Source: Blastocystis hominis
Taxonomy: Eukaryota > Sar > Bigyra > Opalinata > Blastocystidae
Direction: 5' to 3'
Length of the DNA: 64,000 nucleotides
Assembly: GCF_000151665.1 (NCBI RefSeq)
Contig: NW_013171865.1
Location: forward strand, 588,001-652,000
Each line of letters begins with the position of its first letter. The stretch's first letter is position 1. Shown here piece after piece: positions 1 through 11,939 of the stretch. Under the pieces are notes generated by a model. The model was not told the origin of the DNA, made no database searches, and saw nothing but the letters and a program-made list of their open reading frames with translations. The position numbers and the translations under genes were made by a program.

Positions 1-894
1 TCATGATAGGACAATTGTTTTGAAGTGAACAGAAAATATCTCTATACAAGGTTATCCACAATGGGATGTAAGATACCTTTTTCCAGTCTGTTTGGGACTT
101 TCCAGGAGATAATAGCCATCTATTTGGTTATCCTAAGCAGCCAAGACAGCTTACCCTTGCCATAATATGTCAGATCCAGACATAACGTATTTCTTAGCTC
201 AATAGGAAAATGGCAAAAATGGGGGACTTTTTTTGCATTGATCGTTCAGATAGTATCTTCCTATAATAGTCAGCCGATAATTCGAACTTTTTTATTTTTG
301 TTATAAATGCATCGTGAAATTCAATAGTATTTGTAAAAGGCAATAACTGGGTTTGGATTGCATGAATTATACCGTGAATTGCTGTTCGTTGTAATTCGTA
401 GCAAAAGAATTAAATTTGATGCGTAAAAACACAACACAGTTTGAACATGAGTTGCATGTACTCTATTTGCAAATCAAAAATTATTGAATATTCCTTAGTA
501 GAGTAAAAACTTTGAAGATATCACAAAACAATGATAACAGGTATCATCAAATCCAGGAACCCATTATTCTGTCAGACATGGTTCTTTATACATAATGATT
601 ATTATAAGAATATCTTATTACTCTATTATTGGAAAAGCCTAGGTTCTATGTCTCCATGCATTAATACTACTCTCCTTATTCGAATTACAGCCCCTATTTC
701 CTCGTTTCATGTTAGTCCACTCAAATTACCCTTTTCGTTTCTCTGCTTAACCTATTCATCGTTTCCTATCAAGCTCCATCAATTTTGAATCTTCAATACG
801 TATCTTTGCATAAAAACGCTCTTGTTCACAAGAAAGTTTCCAGGAAAATTCTTGATAGATAGGACTGGGACCACAATTTTTACTTACCTTGAAA
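1..894. other. No gene recognised; upstream region of the ABC transporter
   Basis: AT-rich sequence without an ORF that resembles a known protein. The only open frame of note (531-788, 85 residues) has no recognisable motif and I do not call it. The part next to 895 presumably holds the promoter of the ABC transporter gene, but I see no defined element. Confidence 0.5.
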
Positions 895-3800
895 ATGTCG
901 TCAGCAAATGAGGTCGAACTTGCTGCTCATAAGAGTTCGTCAAAAGATGGAAAGGGCGACTCACAGACAATACCGACAGAGGTGAAAATCGAACCATCGA
1001 AAGAAAATGTAAAGCCAGTCTCAGTGAAAACGTTATTTTTCAAGTATGCTACCAAGAAGGAGATCGCCTTCTTGCTACTCGGTTTCTTCTGTATATTCAT
1101 GCGACTATTACTTTTATTCATAGTTGCCATACTGTCAGGTGTTCTGACGCCACTCTCCCTCATATTTTATGGAGAATTGCTTGATGAGCTGAATGTTCAG
1201 GATTCCGATTACGGCAGATCGCGAATTTTACTTGGTACCATTGTTCTTTTCTTATTCTTTGCTGCGGTCTTTGCGTTTTGTGAGCGGAGTTGCCTCGGCT
1301 ATTTTGCTGGTAAACTATTGGCATTTATTGCAATGTTCCATAGAAAACGTTACTCGTCATTATCGTGACCATTATTTGGCGGCATTGTTTCGACGAGATG
1401 TCGAATTTATTGAAAAATTCAGTCCTGGACGCTTAGGACAACGATTCAGCGAAGAATCATCACGAATTGTGGAAGGCTTAGGTCCTGGCTTAGGAGTTTT
1501 GGTGCGGTCCCTATCGATACTTTTTTGCGGTATTATCATCGGTCTTACTCGAGTCGAAATGCGTTTATACATTGAGGACATAGGATTGGTTGTTAACCCT
1601 TCTGACATTGATTGTGTCTCCTCTAATCGGTTATTTTAGCTACAAATTCAATAGCGTATATGTCGAATACGCCGAAGTTATGGCACGAGAACATCAAAAC
1701 GCCGATTCTCTTGCCGAAGAGACTTTCCGCGATATCAAAACGGTTGCGAGTCTTGGAGCCGAGGAAAAGTTCATCACTCGCTATCTCAAAGTGATCAATA
1801 CCTGCTGCAAAGATGCTCTGCGTTGCGTCTTCCACTCCGTGCACTCCTTCGCAGCAATGAACTTCTCAACGCAACTGGCGAACGCTCTTGTGTTTCTCTC
1901 TGCAGTTCTCATCATCAATCATCAACGCTCCGATTTCCCTTCTCTTTTGTTCGCTTCCAATTGCACTACCAGCATGGACAACTCTGTCGATGTGTGCTTC
2001 CAGAACCTCACAGCACTGTCAGATGCCTGTAAAGAGATCTGTAATCGCGTGGATACTTGCTGGTTCGATGAGGGAAGCAACTCTTGTCTCGTGGGAGGCG
2101 AAGTTGTGGTTGTGATCATGGCGATTCTGCAGTCATTTCCTGGAATCGGTGGGTCTTTTTCCTCGCTGATCAATCTCGCCAAATCGAGAATGTCCGCAGC
2201 GTATTTCCTCGAAGTCATCGAGCATGAAGACGTTATGGATTCGAGCGGATTCATGGGGAAAACGCCTGAAAGCAATCGAGGCGATATCGTATTCAAGAAC
2301 GTGGACTTCAAGTACGCTTCACGTGACACGCAAGTGCTGAAGCAGCTCAACTTCACCATTCACGAGAACGAAATGATCGGAATCGTGGGCGAGAGTGGCA
2401 GCGGAAAGAGCACAATCTTGAAACTCTTGATGCGATTGTACGCTCCGACGGCGGGAACGATCACGTGGGACGGAGTCGATGTGACGACGCTCTCGACGGC
2501 GTGGATTCGCGATCAGATCAGCTATGTGGCGCAGGAGCCCGTGCTGTTCAGCGGAACGATTCGCGAGAATCTGCTCTATGGACGCGAGGGCTGCACCGAG
2601 GAGGAAATGGTGGAAGCCGCGAAGCTGGTGGAGGCCGACGCGTTCATTCGATCGTTCCCCAAAGGGTACGACACCTATGTGGGCGAGTTGGGAAGCTCGC
2701 TGTCCGGAGGACAGAAGCAGCGTATTGCTATCGCCCGCGCGCTGATTCGAAACCCGCGAATTCTGGTGCTGGACGAAGCGACGAGCGCGCTGGATTCGCA
2801 GAGCGAGAAAATCGTGCAGAACGCGATGGAAACGATCCGGAGAAAGAACGAAGCGAAGGGAAAGGGACTGAGCATCGTGATCGTGGCGCATCGGCTGAGC
2901 AGCATTCGATCGTGTGATCGCATTGTGGTGGTGGAGGAAGGAAAGATCGTGGAGGAAGGCGATCATGAAAGCTTGCTAGCGAAGGGCGGAATCTATGCGG
3001 GATTGTACAAAAGCCAAGAGGAAGAAGAAAAGGAAAAGGAAGAAGAGGAAAAGGAAAAGGAAATGAATGGAATAGCAGGAAATGAAATGGAGATTCGCAT
3101 TGAAAAGGAGCGAACTGCTTCGATTCATAGTAGTCACAATATGAGTCTGAAGGATTCAACCATTCCTGAAGGAAACAACGAAAAAGACTCTTCCAAAGAA
3201 AAAGAGAAAGAGAAGGAGGATTTGGAGTATAAAAAGGTGAACATGCTTCAGCTTTTGCAGTTGATCCCCCAATACAAATGGCTCTTCTGGACAAGTTTCA
3301 TAGGAAACATCGTTCGAGCGATTTACCCAACGATCTACGCTTACTGTACAGCGATTCTCCAGGAATTGCTTTTCACTTCCGATTTGAATTTGCTCTGGGA
3401 TAAGGGAATGATCTGCGTGTATATTCTTCTCGGATTCGGCGTCATCAACTTCCTCGCTACCATTTATTACTGGGATGCAGGCGGCATTGTCGGCGAGCAT
3501 TTAATCGCCAGTGTCCGCGAACACTCCTATAAAAAATACATCACAATGCCCTTAGCGTTCTTCGACGATCCCAATCATCTTCCCTCCATTCTCACATCGA
3601 GACTGAGCATCGATGGACGACGCGTTCGCGATTTGGTGGATCGAATGGGACCGATCTTCGAGAACTATTTGCTCGTGATTATATCGCTGGTTGTCTGCTT
3701 CACGCCAGTGGGAAACTGGAAGTTAACGCTGGTTGCCGTGTGCATGTCGCCGTTTTTGCTGACGGTGGAGTACATGCAGTGGATGATCATGGCGAAAGTG

Positions 3801-4988
3801 TCCGATCAGATTGATAAGGAACTCACAGAACGATCGGGAGAGCTGACGGATTGCGTTCTGAACATCCACACGGTCCATGCCTATAATCTCCAAAACACTC
3901 TCAGTCATCAACTCATGAAGAAACTTGAGCCCACCAACAAAAAAACAACCGAGCGATATATTCGCGGAGCCATCGGACAGGGTCTTTCGCTCCTTATGCC
4001 CTGTGCTTACGACGTCGTTGTTCTTTTAGTCGCCTTCTCCATGCTGCAGAAGGGAGAAATTGACTTCGCTCACATGATGTTTGTGTACATGGCAATCAAC
4101 ACTTGTGCAGCCACTGTCGGATTTAACATGGCATACACGGCCTCCAACGACCTCGCCAAACGATCAGCCTACAATCTCCTCTCTGTGATTAACATGGAGA
4201 ACGAAAACGATGCAGCGCGCGCGATTTCTACGAAGGCGAAGGACGGAACAATTACTTTCAGTCATGTGTCGTTCGCGTATCCCACGCGGCCAGACGCTCC
4301 GGTTCTTTCGAACATCTCTTTCTCAATTCCCAAGGGATCTTCTGTGGCTTTCGTGGGTCCCAGTGGGTGTGGAAAGAGTACGATCATTTCGCTGATCCAG
4401 CGAATGTACAAACCGGAGAGTGGCGAAGTGTTGATGGACGGAGTCAATGTGCAGAACGTCAATTTGGACTCGTATCGCTCGCTGCTGGGCGCGGTGAACC
4501 AAGAGCCGTGCATGTTCAGCGGCACGATTCGCGAGAATTTGGTAATGGGAGTGGATCGTGAAGTGTCCGAAGCGGAGCTGATGGACGCTTGCACGCAAGC
4601 GTTGTGCATGGATTTCATCAATGAAATGGTGGATGGATTCGAAACGGATCTCGGAGCGACCGGAAAGTCGGTTTCGGGAGGACAGAAACAGCGATTGGCG
4701 TTGGCTCGCGCGATTCTTCGAAAGCCGCACGTACTGCTGCTGGACGAAGCGACGAGCGCGCTGGACAGCGAAAACCAGGACAAGTTCTTGGAGGCATTGG
4801 AGAAGTGGCGATCGACGCATCCCTGCACGGTGATCACAGTGGCCCACCGACTGAGCACGATCGTGGACAGCGATGTCATCTTTGTGGTGAGCGAAGGGAA
4901 GATCGTGGACAGCGGAAAGCACGCGGAACTGCTGAAGAAGTGCGAGTTCTACGCAGCACTGGTCAAGGGACAGATGGAAAGTGCCTAA
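895..4988 (+). CDS. ABCB-type full ABC transporter (P-glycoprotein family)
   Basis: A full-length exporter of the P-glycoprotein/MDR class: TMD1-NBD1-linker-TMD2-NBD2, 1331 residues after splicing. Three introns (1091-1123, 1310-1343, 1553-1583) were placed because joining 895-1090, 1124-1309, 1344-1552 and 1584-4988 gives one open frame that matches the family, e.g. LTRDWLLTLLTLIVSPLIG across intron 3. NBD1 has Walker A GESGSGKST, signature LSGGQKQR and Walker B VLDEATSALD; NBD2 has GPSGCGKST, VSGGQKQR and LLDEATSALD, so both ATP sites look intact. The linker (about 3000-3230) is a Glu/Lys-rich low-complexity stretch. Start is the ATG at 895 (MSSANEVEL). Odd: about 50 residues with six cysteines and two N-glycosylation sequons (NCT, NLT) sit between TM5 and TM6 of TMD1 (1950-2100). 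Substrate unknown. Ends with TAA 7 nt before a TGTTTGTT motif. Confidence 0.95.
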
Positions 4989-4995
4989 TGGGATT

Positions 4996-5003
4996 TGTTT
5001 GTT
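4996..5003 (+). terminator. TGTTTGTT 3'-end motif of the ABC transporter
   Basis: Exact TGTTTGTT 7 nt after the TAA. In Blastocystis cleavage and polyadenylation occur 3-4 nt before this motif, which here gives a 3' UTR of only 3-4 nt. The next gene (SMC5) starts at 5052. Confidence 0.8.
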
Positions 5004-5051
5004 CAATATGCAAAAGGAGAGGATGGTCAGCGAGTTCAGTTATTCATTATA

Positions 5052-8000
5052 ATGGTCTCTAGGGATGAATATGCAGAATTTCAAACGGGGAGGTAACCAA
5101 TAACTGAAATATCTAATGTTCAGCATTATAAGCCTCGAAATGGAGAATTTTATGACATTTCGTCATTGTGTATTCAATGCAAGTCCTCGGTTGAATATTA
5201 TTCTCGGACAAAACGGATCCGGCAAAGTAGGATAGTTTGTTTGCAAGAATAGGCTGTAGAGCACGATCTCGTGTGCTGTGTGTATAGTGCTTGGAGAGGA
5301 TTTACGGTTGTTATCGAGAGGCAATAAATTGGAAGAATATATACGGTACGGAGAAAAGCAGGCGCGCGTAAAAGTGGGGTACATGTTCTGCCTAATAAAA
5401 CAGATTTTATTACGAGGAGAGAATAGTGATATTGAAATCGAAGTACGAATCCACAAAGGGTCCGCAGATTACTACTTAAACGGCAAAAATATAAAAAAGG
5501 ACAAACTCAAGTCTTTGCGTAGAGCGTTGAAGATCGATTTAAGCAATCTGTGTCAATTCCTACCCCAAGATCGTGTTTCCGATTTTGTCAATCAATCTCC
5601 CCAAGATCGTCTCTTCGAATTTGAGCGATCGGTAGGCGGGGAGGAATCTGTACATGCCGTTTTTTGATTTTATTTTGTGTAGTATGAACTTCACCAAGAA
5701 TTGATCAAATCACAACAGGCACGAAACTCAATCCACAGCGATATCATTCAAAAATCGGCGGAACTCGAAACACTGATCAAAGAAAACCAAATTCTACAAC
5801 GTGAAAAGAATAAATTCGAGAAGCGAGAGCAGATGCTTCATCAAGTACCATCGAGCTAGAACTGTGACACTAGAAAAGCCTCCTCTCACTCCATATAAAA
5901 ATGCTTGAATTCGATGAAATCTTAAACCGTCGAAGAGAGTTAAAAGCTCAGCGAGCACCCATTCAACTCCAAATTCGCGATTTTCTACCTCAAGTCAATC
6001 GATTAAAAGCGAAAATTGAGGAACTCGAAGCAGTGACTGGAAGCATCCAATCCAAGTAATCGCAGAGAAATCGAATGAAACGCAGAATCGACATTGAGGA
6101 ATCCAAACTGAGTCGGCAACAAAGGTTGCTCTCGGAGTTGGACACGAAGGATCACCAGGAATACAATCATGTAAGAGTGATTGCGTTGGCTTTTATTCAA
6201 GTATTTTCAAATCGAAGCCCAGATTGCGAGTTTGAATTTCGATCGCCACTCGAAAGAAGTGGAGGTTCGGATTTATTAATTGTTTTTGATTGAACTATAG
6301 CTACGAAAGAAAAAACAACAAATGAACGACTTGAAAGACAGCTTGGAGTCCTTTGAGGATTTGGAAACATTGAAAACGAGTATTCGCAGCATTGCAGCGG
6401 AAATCAGTCAGCTTCGACTCGAGAAAGAAAAGCTTCTCGAGCCAAACGACGACCTGAAACGAAAGAAAGCAGATTTGAAACAAGAGAAAGTGCAGGTTGA
6501 GCAACGGTTGAGACAGTTGACTTCCTTGGAGGAACGGCAGCGTTCGCACATTCAGCACGTCGATATGGTGAAAGTGAAGCGAACGTGTGATGAATAGGAG
6601 ACTTACAAAGGCCTGCAGTGGCTGGATCAACATCGAAAGGAGTTTAAAAACGTCGTGTATGGCCCGATTTTCAACGAAATCCGGTTTGTCAATCCACTGC
6701 ATGCCACGTGGCTCGAGAATACGATTTCGAATCATTTGTTGCTGTCGTTCGTGGTGCAGTGCTACGAAGATTACAATTTCCTGTTAGAAAGCTTCAAAAG
6801 AGAGAGAATCAAAGCGAATATCGTAATGGTGGATGTAAACCAAACGCTCCACTCTTGATTCTAGGAAACCATTCCTTGCGATAACACCTTCTCCAGCGAA
6901 AGTCTGCGAAGATTCGGTTTTGATGCGCCCCTCGGAGAGCTGATTCGCTGTCCCGAAGCTGTGCGTCGAGCTCTGTACAATAACTCGTCGATCGCAGCCG
7001 CAGTGACGGTGGATCGTCCTTGGAACTTTCCTTCCAATCTGCAGCCCTTCGAAGTTCGATCGAATCGAAACGTTGATGGATAGAGTTTGATGGATTCGGA
7101 TCAAGGCATTCTAGTTCTCATTCCCACTCTGCAGTAGATCGATTGGGAGAGAAGGAGTGATGGATAGACATCGATTGCTGCTCTCGCGGTACATCAACAA
7201 GAAGAGAAATCGAAGAGAAATGTTTTTCAATTCGTTCAAACTCAAAGCAGCGAAGATTTTGTGTGCTGATTTGCCGCAGCCCGAAGAATCCGTTCGTTTT
7301 CGCGAGTTTGATTCAGTGTAGACGAAATTGGCGGCGCGAAAAACCGAAATCGAGAGCTCGTTGAAAGAAATCGAGAAAGCTGTTCGGGTTTTTAACTCGT
7401 GGTGAAATGTAGATCGCCACAAATGAGGATGCAACCAAAGATATAGACAACCAAATCGGTAAGAAAATGAAAGAGCAGCGGCAAATCGAAGCTCGAAAAT
7501 CGCAGCTCATCGTAACGAAAAACCAAATCGACAGACTTCAAAGCGACGTTCGTTTGCTCTGCTTTCGACTCAATCGCAGATTCGAGTGCTCGAGCAAAGT
7601 CTGTCGGAAGGATTCAAACAGGAGAAAGATCGCTATATTGCGGAGCTCAAGTCGATTCTGGAGAAAAAGCGAGCCATTATGAAGAAGCGATTGGAGTGTG
7701 TTCAGAGCGCTCTACGTTTTTCGGTGTGTAAGAAAACGCTTTCATCGCTTTTCGAGGCGCGGCAATACCAGCTGCAAGACTTAAAAACGGATTTATCGAA
7801 GCAGGAAGAAGAGCTGGAAAAGCTCATCAGGCAGAAAGAGGCGATCGATCGCAAAATGGAGGAAGTCAAAGAGAGAGACAAGGAGATGCGAAAATACATT
7901 TACACACAAAGCGGACTTTTTCATTGTGGAAATAATCCAAATCCCAAGGATTTTACGTGTAAATGCGGAACCGAAAAGTGCCAGCAAATGGAGAAAACAG

Positions 8001-8915
8001 ACCTGGTGAGAGAAGTGTTTAGTTGTCAATTCGAGCGGGATCGCGATGCTTGCTATGTAAGAATTCACAAAGAAAGGTTCATGAATGATAGGCTTCGCTT
8101 CATTTAATCGAAGAGCAACTGAATGAAATCCGAGTGAATGAGCGATACATTCAGGAATATGAAGAGAAAGAGAGACGGATCGCACATTTAAAGGCCGAAA
8201 TCGACGAACTGAAGTGAGGAATGAATGGAGAACGAATAAATCGCAGAACGAACATGAACGATAATACTTCCAACATCAGTCAGAAAGAGCAGCAATTCAA
8301 GCAATCGCTGAAACGCCTCGTGAGTCGACTGGACAAAAACTTCGGGTCGTTTATGAAGAACATCAAGTGCAATGGCACCGTTGAGTTGATCAACCCGGAC
8401 AATTTCTCTACGATCGGATTGAACATCAAGGTCAGTTTTCGAGACGAAATGGAGGTCCAAAGTCTGAATAGCCAGGTGCAATCTGGAGGCGTAGATGTGG
8501 GAATTGCGAGTGAGCCGTAGGAGAAATCGTTGTCTACGATTCTGTTTTTGCTGTCTCTTCAAGAAATGGTGTCCTTTCCGTTTCGTTTTATCGATGAGGT
8601 GAGGAATGGATTTTTCTTTTTATCGTAGATTAATCAGAATATGGATGCGCGAAACGAACGATACGTGATGCAGCAGTTGTTGTTCCGAGGCAATAGCCAC
8701 TTCATTCCTCCCCAATCCTTCATCATCACACCCAAACTCTTAGAGAACTTCCCTTACGATAAGAACGTAACGTTCCACATCATTTTCCAAGGCCAATACT
8801 TGCCTGACGGATTCGATTGGGACACTCTTTCGCGAGCTTATGCCCCCAATCGCGATGAAAACGACTCTGATAGCGAAGAGGATCGTCTTTTCCCCAAGCG
8901 GGCTCGTCTTTCTTA
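5052..8915 (+). CDS. SMC5: SMC5, SMC5/6 complex ATPase; stop codon made by polyadenylation
   Basis: Chromosome-maintenance ATPase of the SMC5/6 complex, which acts in DNA repair. N-terminal exon MVSRDEYAEFQTG splices (intron 5093-5123) to SIISLEMENFMTF, then Walker A GQNGSGK, where intron 5227-5259 splits GK from STISCAVCIVLG. A long charged coiled-coil in many short exons follows, including the QFLPQDRV motif. The C-terminal head carries QSGGEKSLSTILFLLSLQEM and, after another 30-nt intron, INQNMDARNER, which is the SMC5-type signature. Many introns of about 30 nt break the frame; not all boundaries were resolved in the coiled coil. No stop follows in frame before the motif at 8919: the last codon is TA at 8914-8915, completed to TAA by the poly(A) tail if cleavage is 3 nt before the motif, giving an end at KRARLS. 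Convergent with the MYST gene. Confidence 0.9.
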
Positions 8916-8918
8916 TTC

Positions 8919-8934
8919 TGTTTGTGAACAAACA
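8919..8934. terminator. Shared convergent 3'-end palindrome (SMC5 / MYST)
   Basis: TGTTTGTGAACAAACA: the plus motif (8919-8926, one mismatch to TGTTTGTT) and the minus motif (8927-8934, exact) abut. The arms TGTTTGT/ACAAACA form an inverted repeat with a 2-nt centre. Predicted mRNA ends at 8915 (+) and 8938 (-) leave 22 bp between the transcripts. Confidence 0.75.
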
Positions 8935-8936
8935 CA

Positions 8937-10301
8937 TCAATTCGAAGGGGGAGGAGGCGGATGCGGCGTCCACTTGAGCTTTTCGGGTTTGCAAAGATTG
9001 GTGGGAACCTTGGTGGTTTTGAAGTAGTTGTCGACGATCTACATTCAATCTGTTCTCCATCATCGCTACATCCTTCGAAATCGCAGCAACGTATTGATCT
9101 CGCCACACTTTCAAAAGCCCCAGCGTATCCAACGTGCTTACGATGTCTTCGATTTTGATCGACGTTTTCATCGAAATGTCCTTCAAACTGCACCAGCAAT
9201 CCGTTTCTCGCAGCGTTTGCATGATCATAAACGTCCAGAACCGACGATAGCTAATCCGACCCAGATCTGACAGCGGTTTCTCGGGAGATCCGATCTAGTC
9301 TCGACAATTTTCAATGACTGTACCTTGTTTTCTAGCTTGGAAAGTTCATACGAGAACGAAATTAAGAAGCTTCCAAAGCCGGATCGCTGCAAAAAGGGCA
9401 GACAGCAAATGCAAGCGAGATTGTAACCCTCTTGTGAGTTTTTGTCTTTGGAAAAGAACCCGATAATGTGGCTGCCCTCCTCGTCTTCCTCGCAGAGAAC
9501 GTAGAAATAGAAGGGATATGTGTCGTAGTAGATAGTTTTATGTTCGATAAACAGTTTCATTAGTAAACACAAGTTCTGACAATAGAGCACCTCTTCATTC
9601 CCATCCACTTCGTACATTAAGAGATTCCCATCGCGGTAGATCTCTGGACCTATACATAAACAGCGAAATGTGCATCGAACCAGGAGGACAGTACATTGGA
9701 CAGATCTCACTGTGTCTATCTAGATCCTGTGCGGTTTTGAAGTATTTGAGACAGTATTCACATATATATAGTCTAGGAACCTGGTACTCTTTTGGATAGG
9801 GAGAAAAGTACCAACAATCGACTTCATACTTCCCAATCTCGATGTACTCTATATGTTTAATCTATCAATGATGAGCAAATCATAAAAGTCACTTTCGTTA
9901 GTTCGGCATGATCCTTTTCTACTAAAGTAGGTTCACTTTGCGGCTTCTGGATAATCATACAAAAAATGAATCAACTACCTTCTCGCTAAAGCCAATATCC
10001 GGTTCGCGGGGTCGTTTCGAGCTCTTCTTGTTGAACAATGAGATCCTTTTAGCTGGAACCCAACCTTCCATTCGTTTATCATCTAGGAAAATATTACAAA
10101 CAACAACAATAATAAACAATCGTCATAATGTATGTAGTACTCCATCTCTACGATTCCGTTGTCATTGGTATGCTCTCTGATTTTCTGGACCACTCCGCTG
10201 TCTGAAAATAAATTGGGAAATCAAAACCTACGAAACTTGTCATCATCCCATCGTACGTCTACCCGTTGGTCGATGCCATATCTACAATCCCCAACGGACA
10301 T
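8937..10301 (-). CDS. MYST-family histone acetyltransferase (Esa1/Tip60 type)
   Basis: Nuclear lysine acetyltransferase. Eight exons and seven introns of about 30-36 nt restore, in order: a start [11 protein letters not shown]; a chromo-barrel domain (EYYIHY...[16 protein letters not shown]); the MYST C2HC zinc finger ([11 protein letters not shown] ... DRHSEIC); [10 protein letters not shown]; and the acetyltransferase core with [12 protein letters not shown], catalytic Cys in NLACICCLP, acetyl-CoA loop [10 protein letters not shown] and catalytic Glu in [11 protein letters not shown]. The last exon ends [16 protein letters not shown]. This is the full Esa1/Tip60 layout, so it probably belongs to a NuA4-like complex. 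The stop TGA at 8939-8937 lies exactly at the predicted cleavage point, so its final A could be templated or come from the tail. Promoter side faces the tRNA-His gene. Confidence 0.92.
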
Positions 10302-10386
10302 AGTCGTAAGGTCCAGTGAATAGATATATAAGTGAAGGAGATACAACGGTATGAATATCAAGCTCTATTTGGGAACCAAAACAGGT

Positions 10387-10459
10387 GCCACTGTAGTATA
10401 GTTGGTTAGTACATCACGTTGTGGCCGTGATAACCCGTGTTCGAATCACGGCAGGGGCA
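10387..10459 (+). tRNA. tRNA-His (GTG)
   Basis: A 73-nt cloverleaf: acceptor GCCACTG/CAGGGGC, D arm GTA...TAC, anticodon stem TCACG/CGTGA around loop TTGTGGC (anticodon GTG), T arm CCGTG-TTCGAAT-CACGG, discriminator A. The base before position 1 is T, so the G(-1) of tRNA-His must be added after transcription, as is usual in eukaryotes. The acceptor stem has an A4:G69 mismatch. A T-rich run just downstream (about 10461-10469) can serve as the Pol III terminator. No intron. Confidence 0.93.
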
Positions 10460-10650
10460 TTTCCTTTTTGCCTTTTAATGTTTGAATGATTCGTCTTTTT
10501 TCCTCTCGGTTGTTTCCGGCGCGTATCACTCCGTTCGTTCGTTCTTTTGCATATAAGGCTGTTTCTGCAGAAGGGACAAAATTGGGGGAACATTCTGAAT
10601 CTGAAGTGGATAAAGACTGGTAGAACCATAGTTCCGTTTCTAAAATAGTG

Positions 10651-11863
10651 ATGAAATTCTATCTTCGGTCTCTCGTATTATATCGAGTCGCCCAAAGGTT
10701 CATCGTGATGCAACGGATCAAATACCTCTTAATATGATCACTGATGATCCAACAATTGCCTATGCTGCTGAAGCTAATTCTGTGGACTATTCTGTAATTC
10801 AGTTGTGCGTATCTCTGATATAGAATTATAATGGAAAGCGTAGTCTCTCTGTTGGACTTTGTGGCAGTCCAAACGTGGGAAAGAGCACGTTGTTGAATGC
10901 GTTAATAGGCCAAAATGTGTCAGCAGTGAGCGTCAAACCCAATACGACACGAAGCTCCATGCTGGGGATTCGTACCATGGACAATGTTCAGTTTGTTTTT
11001 TACGATACTCCTGGAATTTCCTCAGCTTCGTATCTAAATTATGCTTATATGTCTCACAATCAGCACAGCGAATCAATACGAGAAGCATCTTGGTAATGTC
11101 TCCGAAACCACTCTCGAGTCGTTAGACGCTTTGATCACCGTATTTCTTTTTGAATAATTCGATCTAACTGCAAGCTTTTCGATGCCTCCATGCCCTTGAC
11201 GCCGCTGCAACGCGAAGTTTTGAACAAGTCCTGCGAGATTTCCTACCACAACAACGCGCCGTTGTACATCGCTCTCAACAAAACCGACCTCGTCGAACCC
11301 AAAATCAAACTGCTCGATCTTTCCAACACACTTTCCGAGTGGATCTGGCACAAGAAGATGGAGATGATTAACAAGGTTTCGAGAGATGGCTGCTTTTTAA
11401 TGGGATAGACAGCAAACCCGACGTTGGAGCAATTGCAATGGGAGAACGAAGAGCTGTTCATGATCTCGGCATTACAAAGAGATGAAACGGACGGGATTCT
11501 GAAATCTCTTTACAAGAAGGCGAAGCCAGGAGAGTGGAAGTTTAAATCGCAGGAAGTAACGAATCTGAGCCTGGATGAGCGTGCTCACGAGATTGTACGA
11601 GAGAAGGTGTTCAAGTATTTTTCGAATGTTTTTCCGTGTTTTGTTGTGTTATTTTATAGCAAATTCCGTTCGATTGGACGATGCAAGCCAAGGGATGGAA
11701 CGATGGAGTGTATTGTGAAACGATTTCTTTACCGGACGAAGCGCAGCTGAGGGCGCTGAGAGTGATTAAGAAGCGTGTTGAGAAGACGGCAGCGAATGAT
11801 TTGTCGAAGTTGAAGGGTGAACCAGTAAACGTATCTGTTAGTTTAGAACTATCCCAAAATTGA
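10651..11863 (+). CDS. ERAL1: Era-like GTPase with KH domain (organellar ribosome assembly)
   Basis: Era-family GTPase. In eukaryotes these assemble the small subunit of organellar ribosomes. G1 [16 protein letters not shown], switch-I region [10 protein letters not shown]3 YDTPGIS and G4 ALNKTDLV are all visible, and the C-terminal KH domain begins after an intron at [12 protein letters not shown]. Introns were placed where splicing restores Era similarity, for example [13 protein letters not shown]...LESLDALIT joined to [12 protein letters not shown]. The N-terminus from ATG 10651 ([13 protein letters not shown]) is short and basic, compatible with a targeting peptide for a mitochondrion-related organelle, but it needs an unusually small 23-nt first intron, so the start is the least certain part. 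TGA at 11861 is encoded. Confidence 0.9.
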
Positions 11864-11878
11864 ATATTCTTGAGTTGT

Positions 11879-11886
11879 TGTTTGTC
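11879..11886 (+). terminator. 3'-end motif variant of the Era gene
   Basis: TGTTTGTC, one mismatch to TGTTTGTT, 15 nt after the TGA of the Era gene and 53 nt before the NOP53 start. Confidence 0.55.
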
Positions 11887-11939
11887 GTCACACACTCGAG
11901 CATTCAAAGAAAGGTTTGGTTTGCAGCTTTATCGCACTC

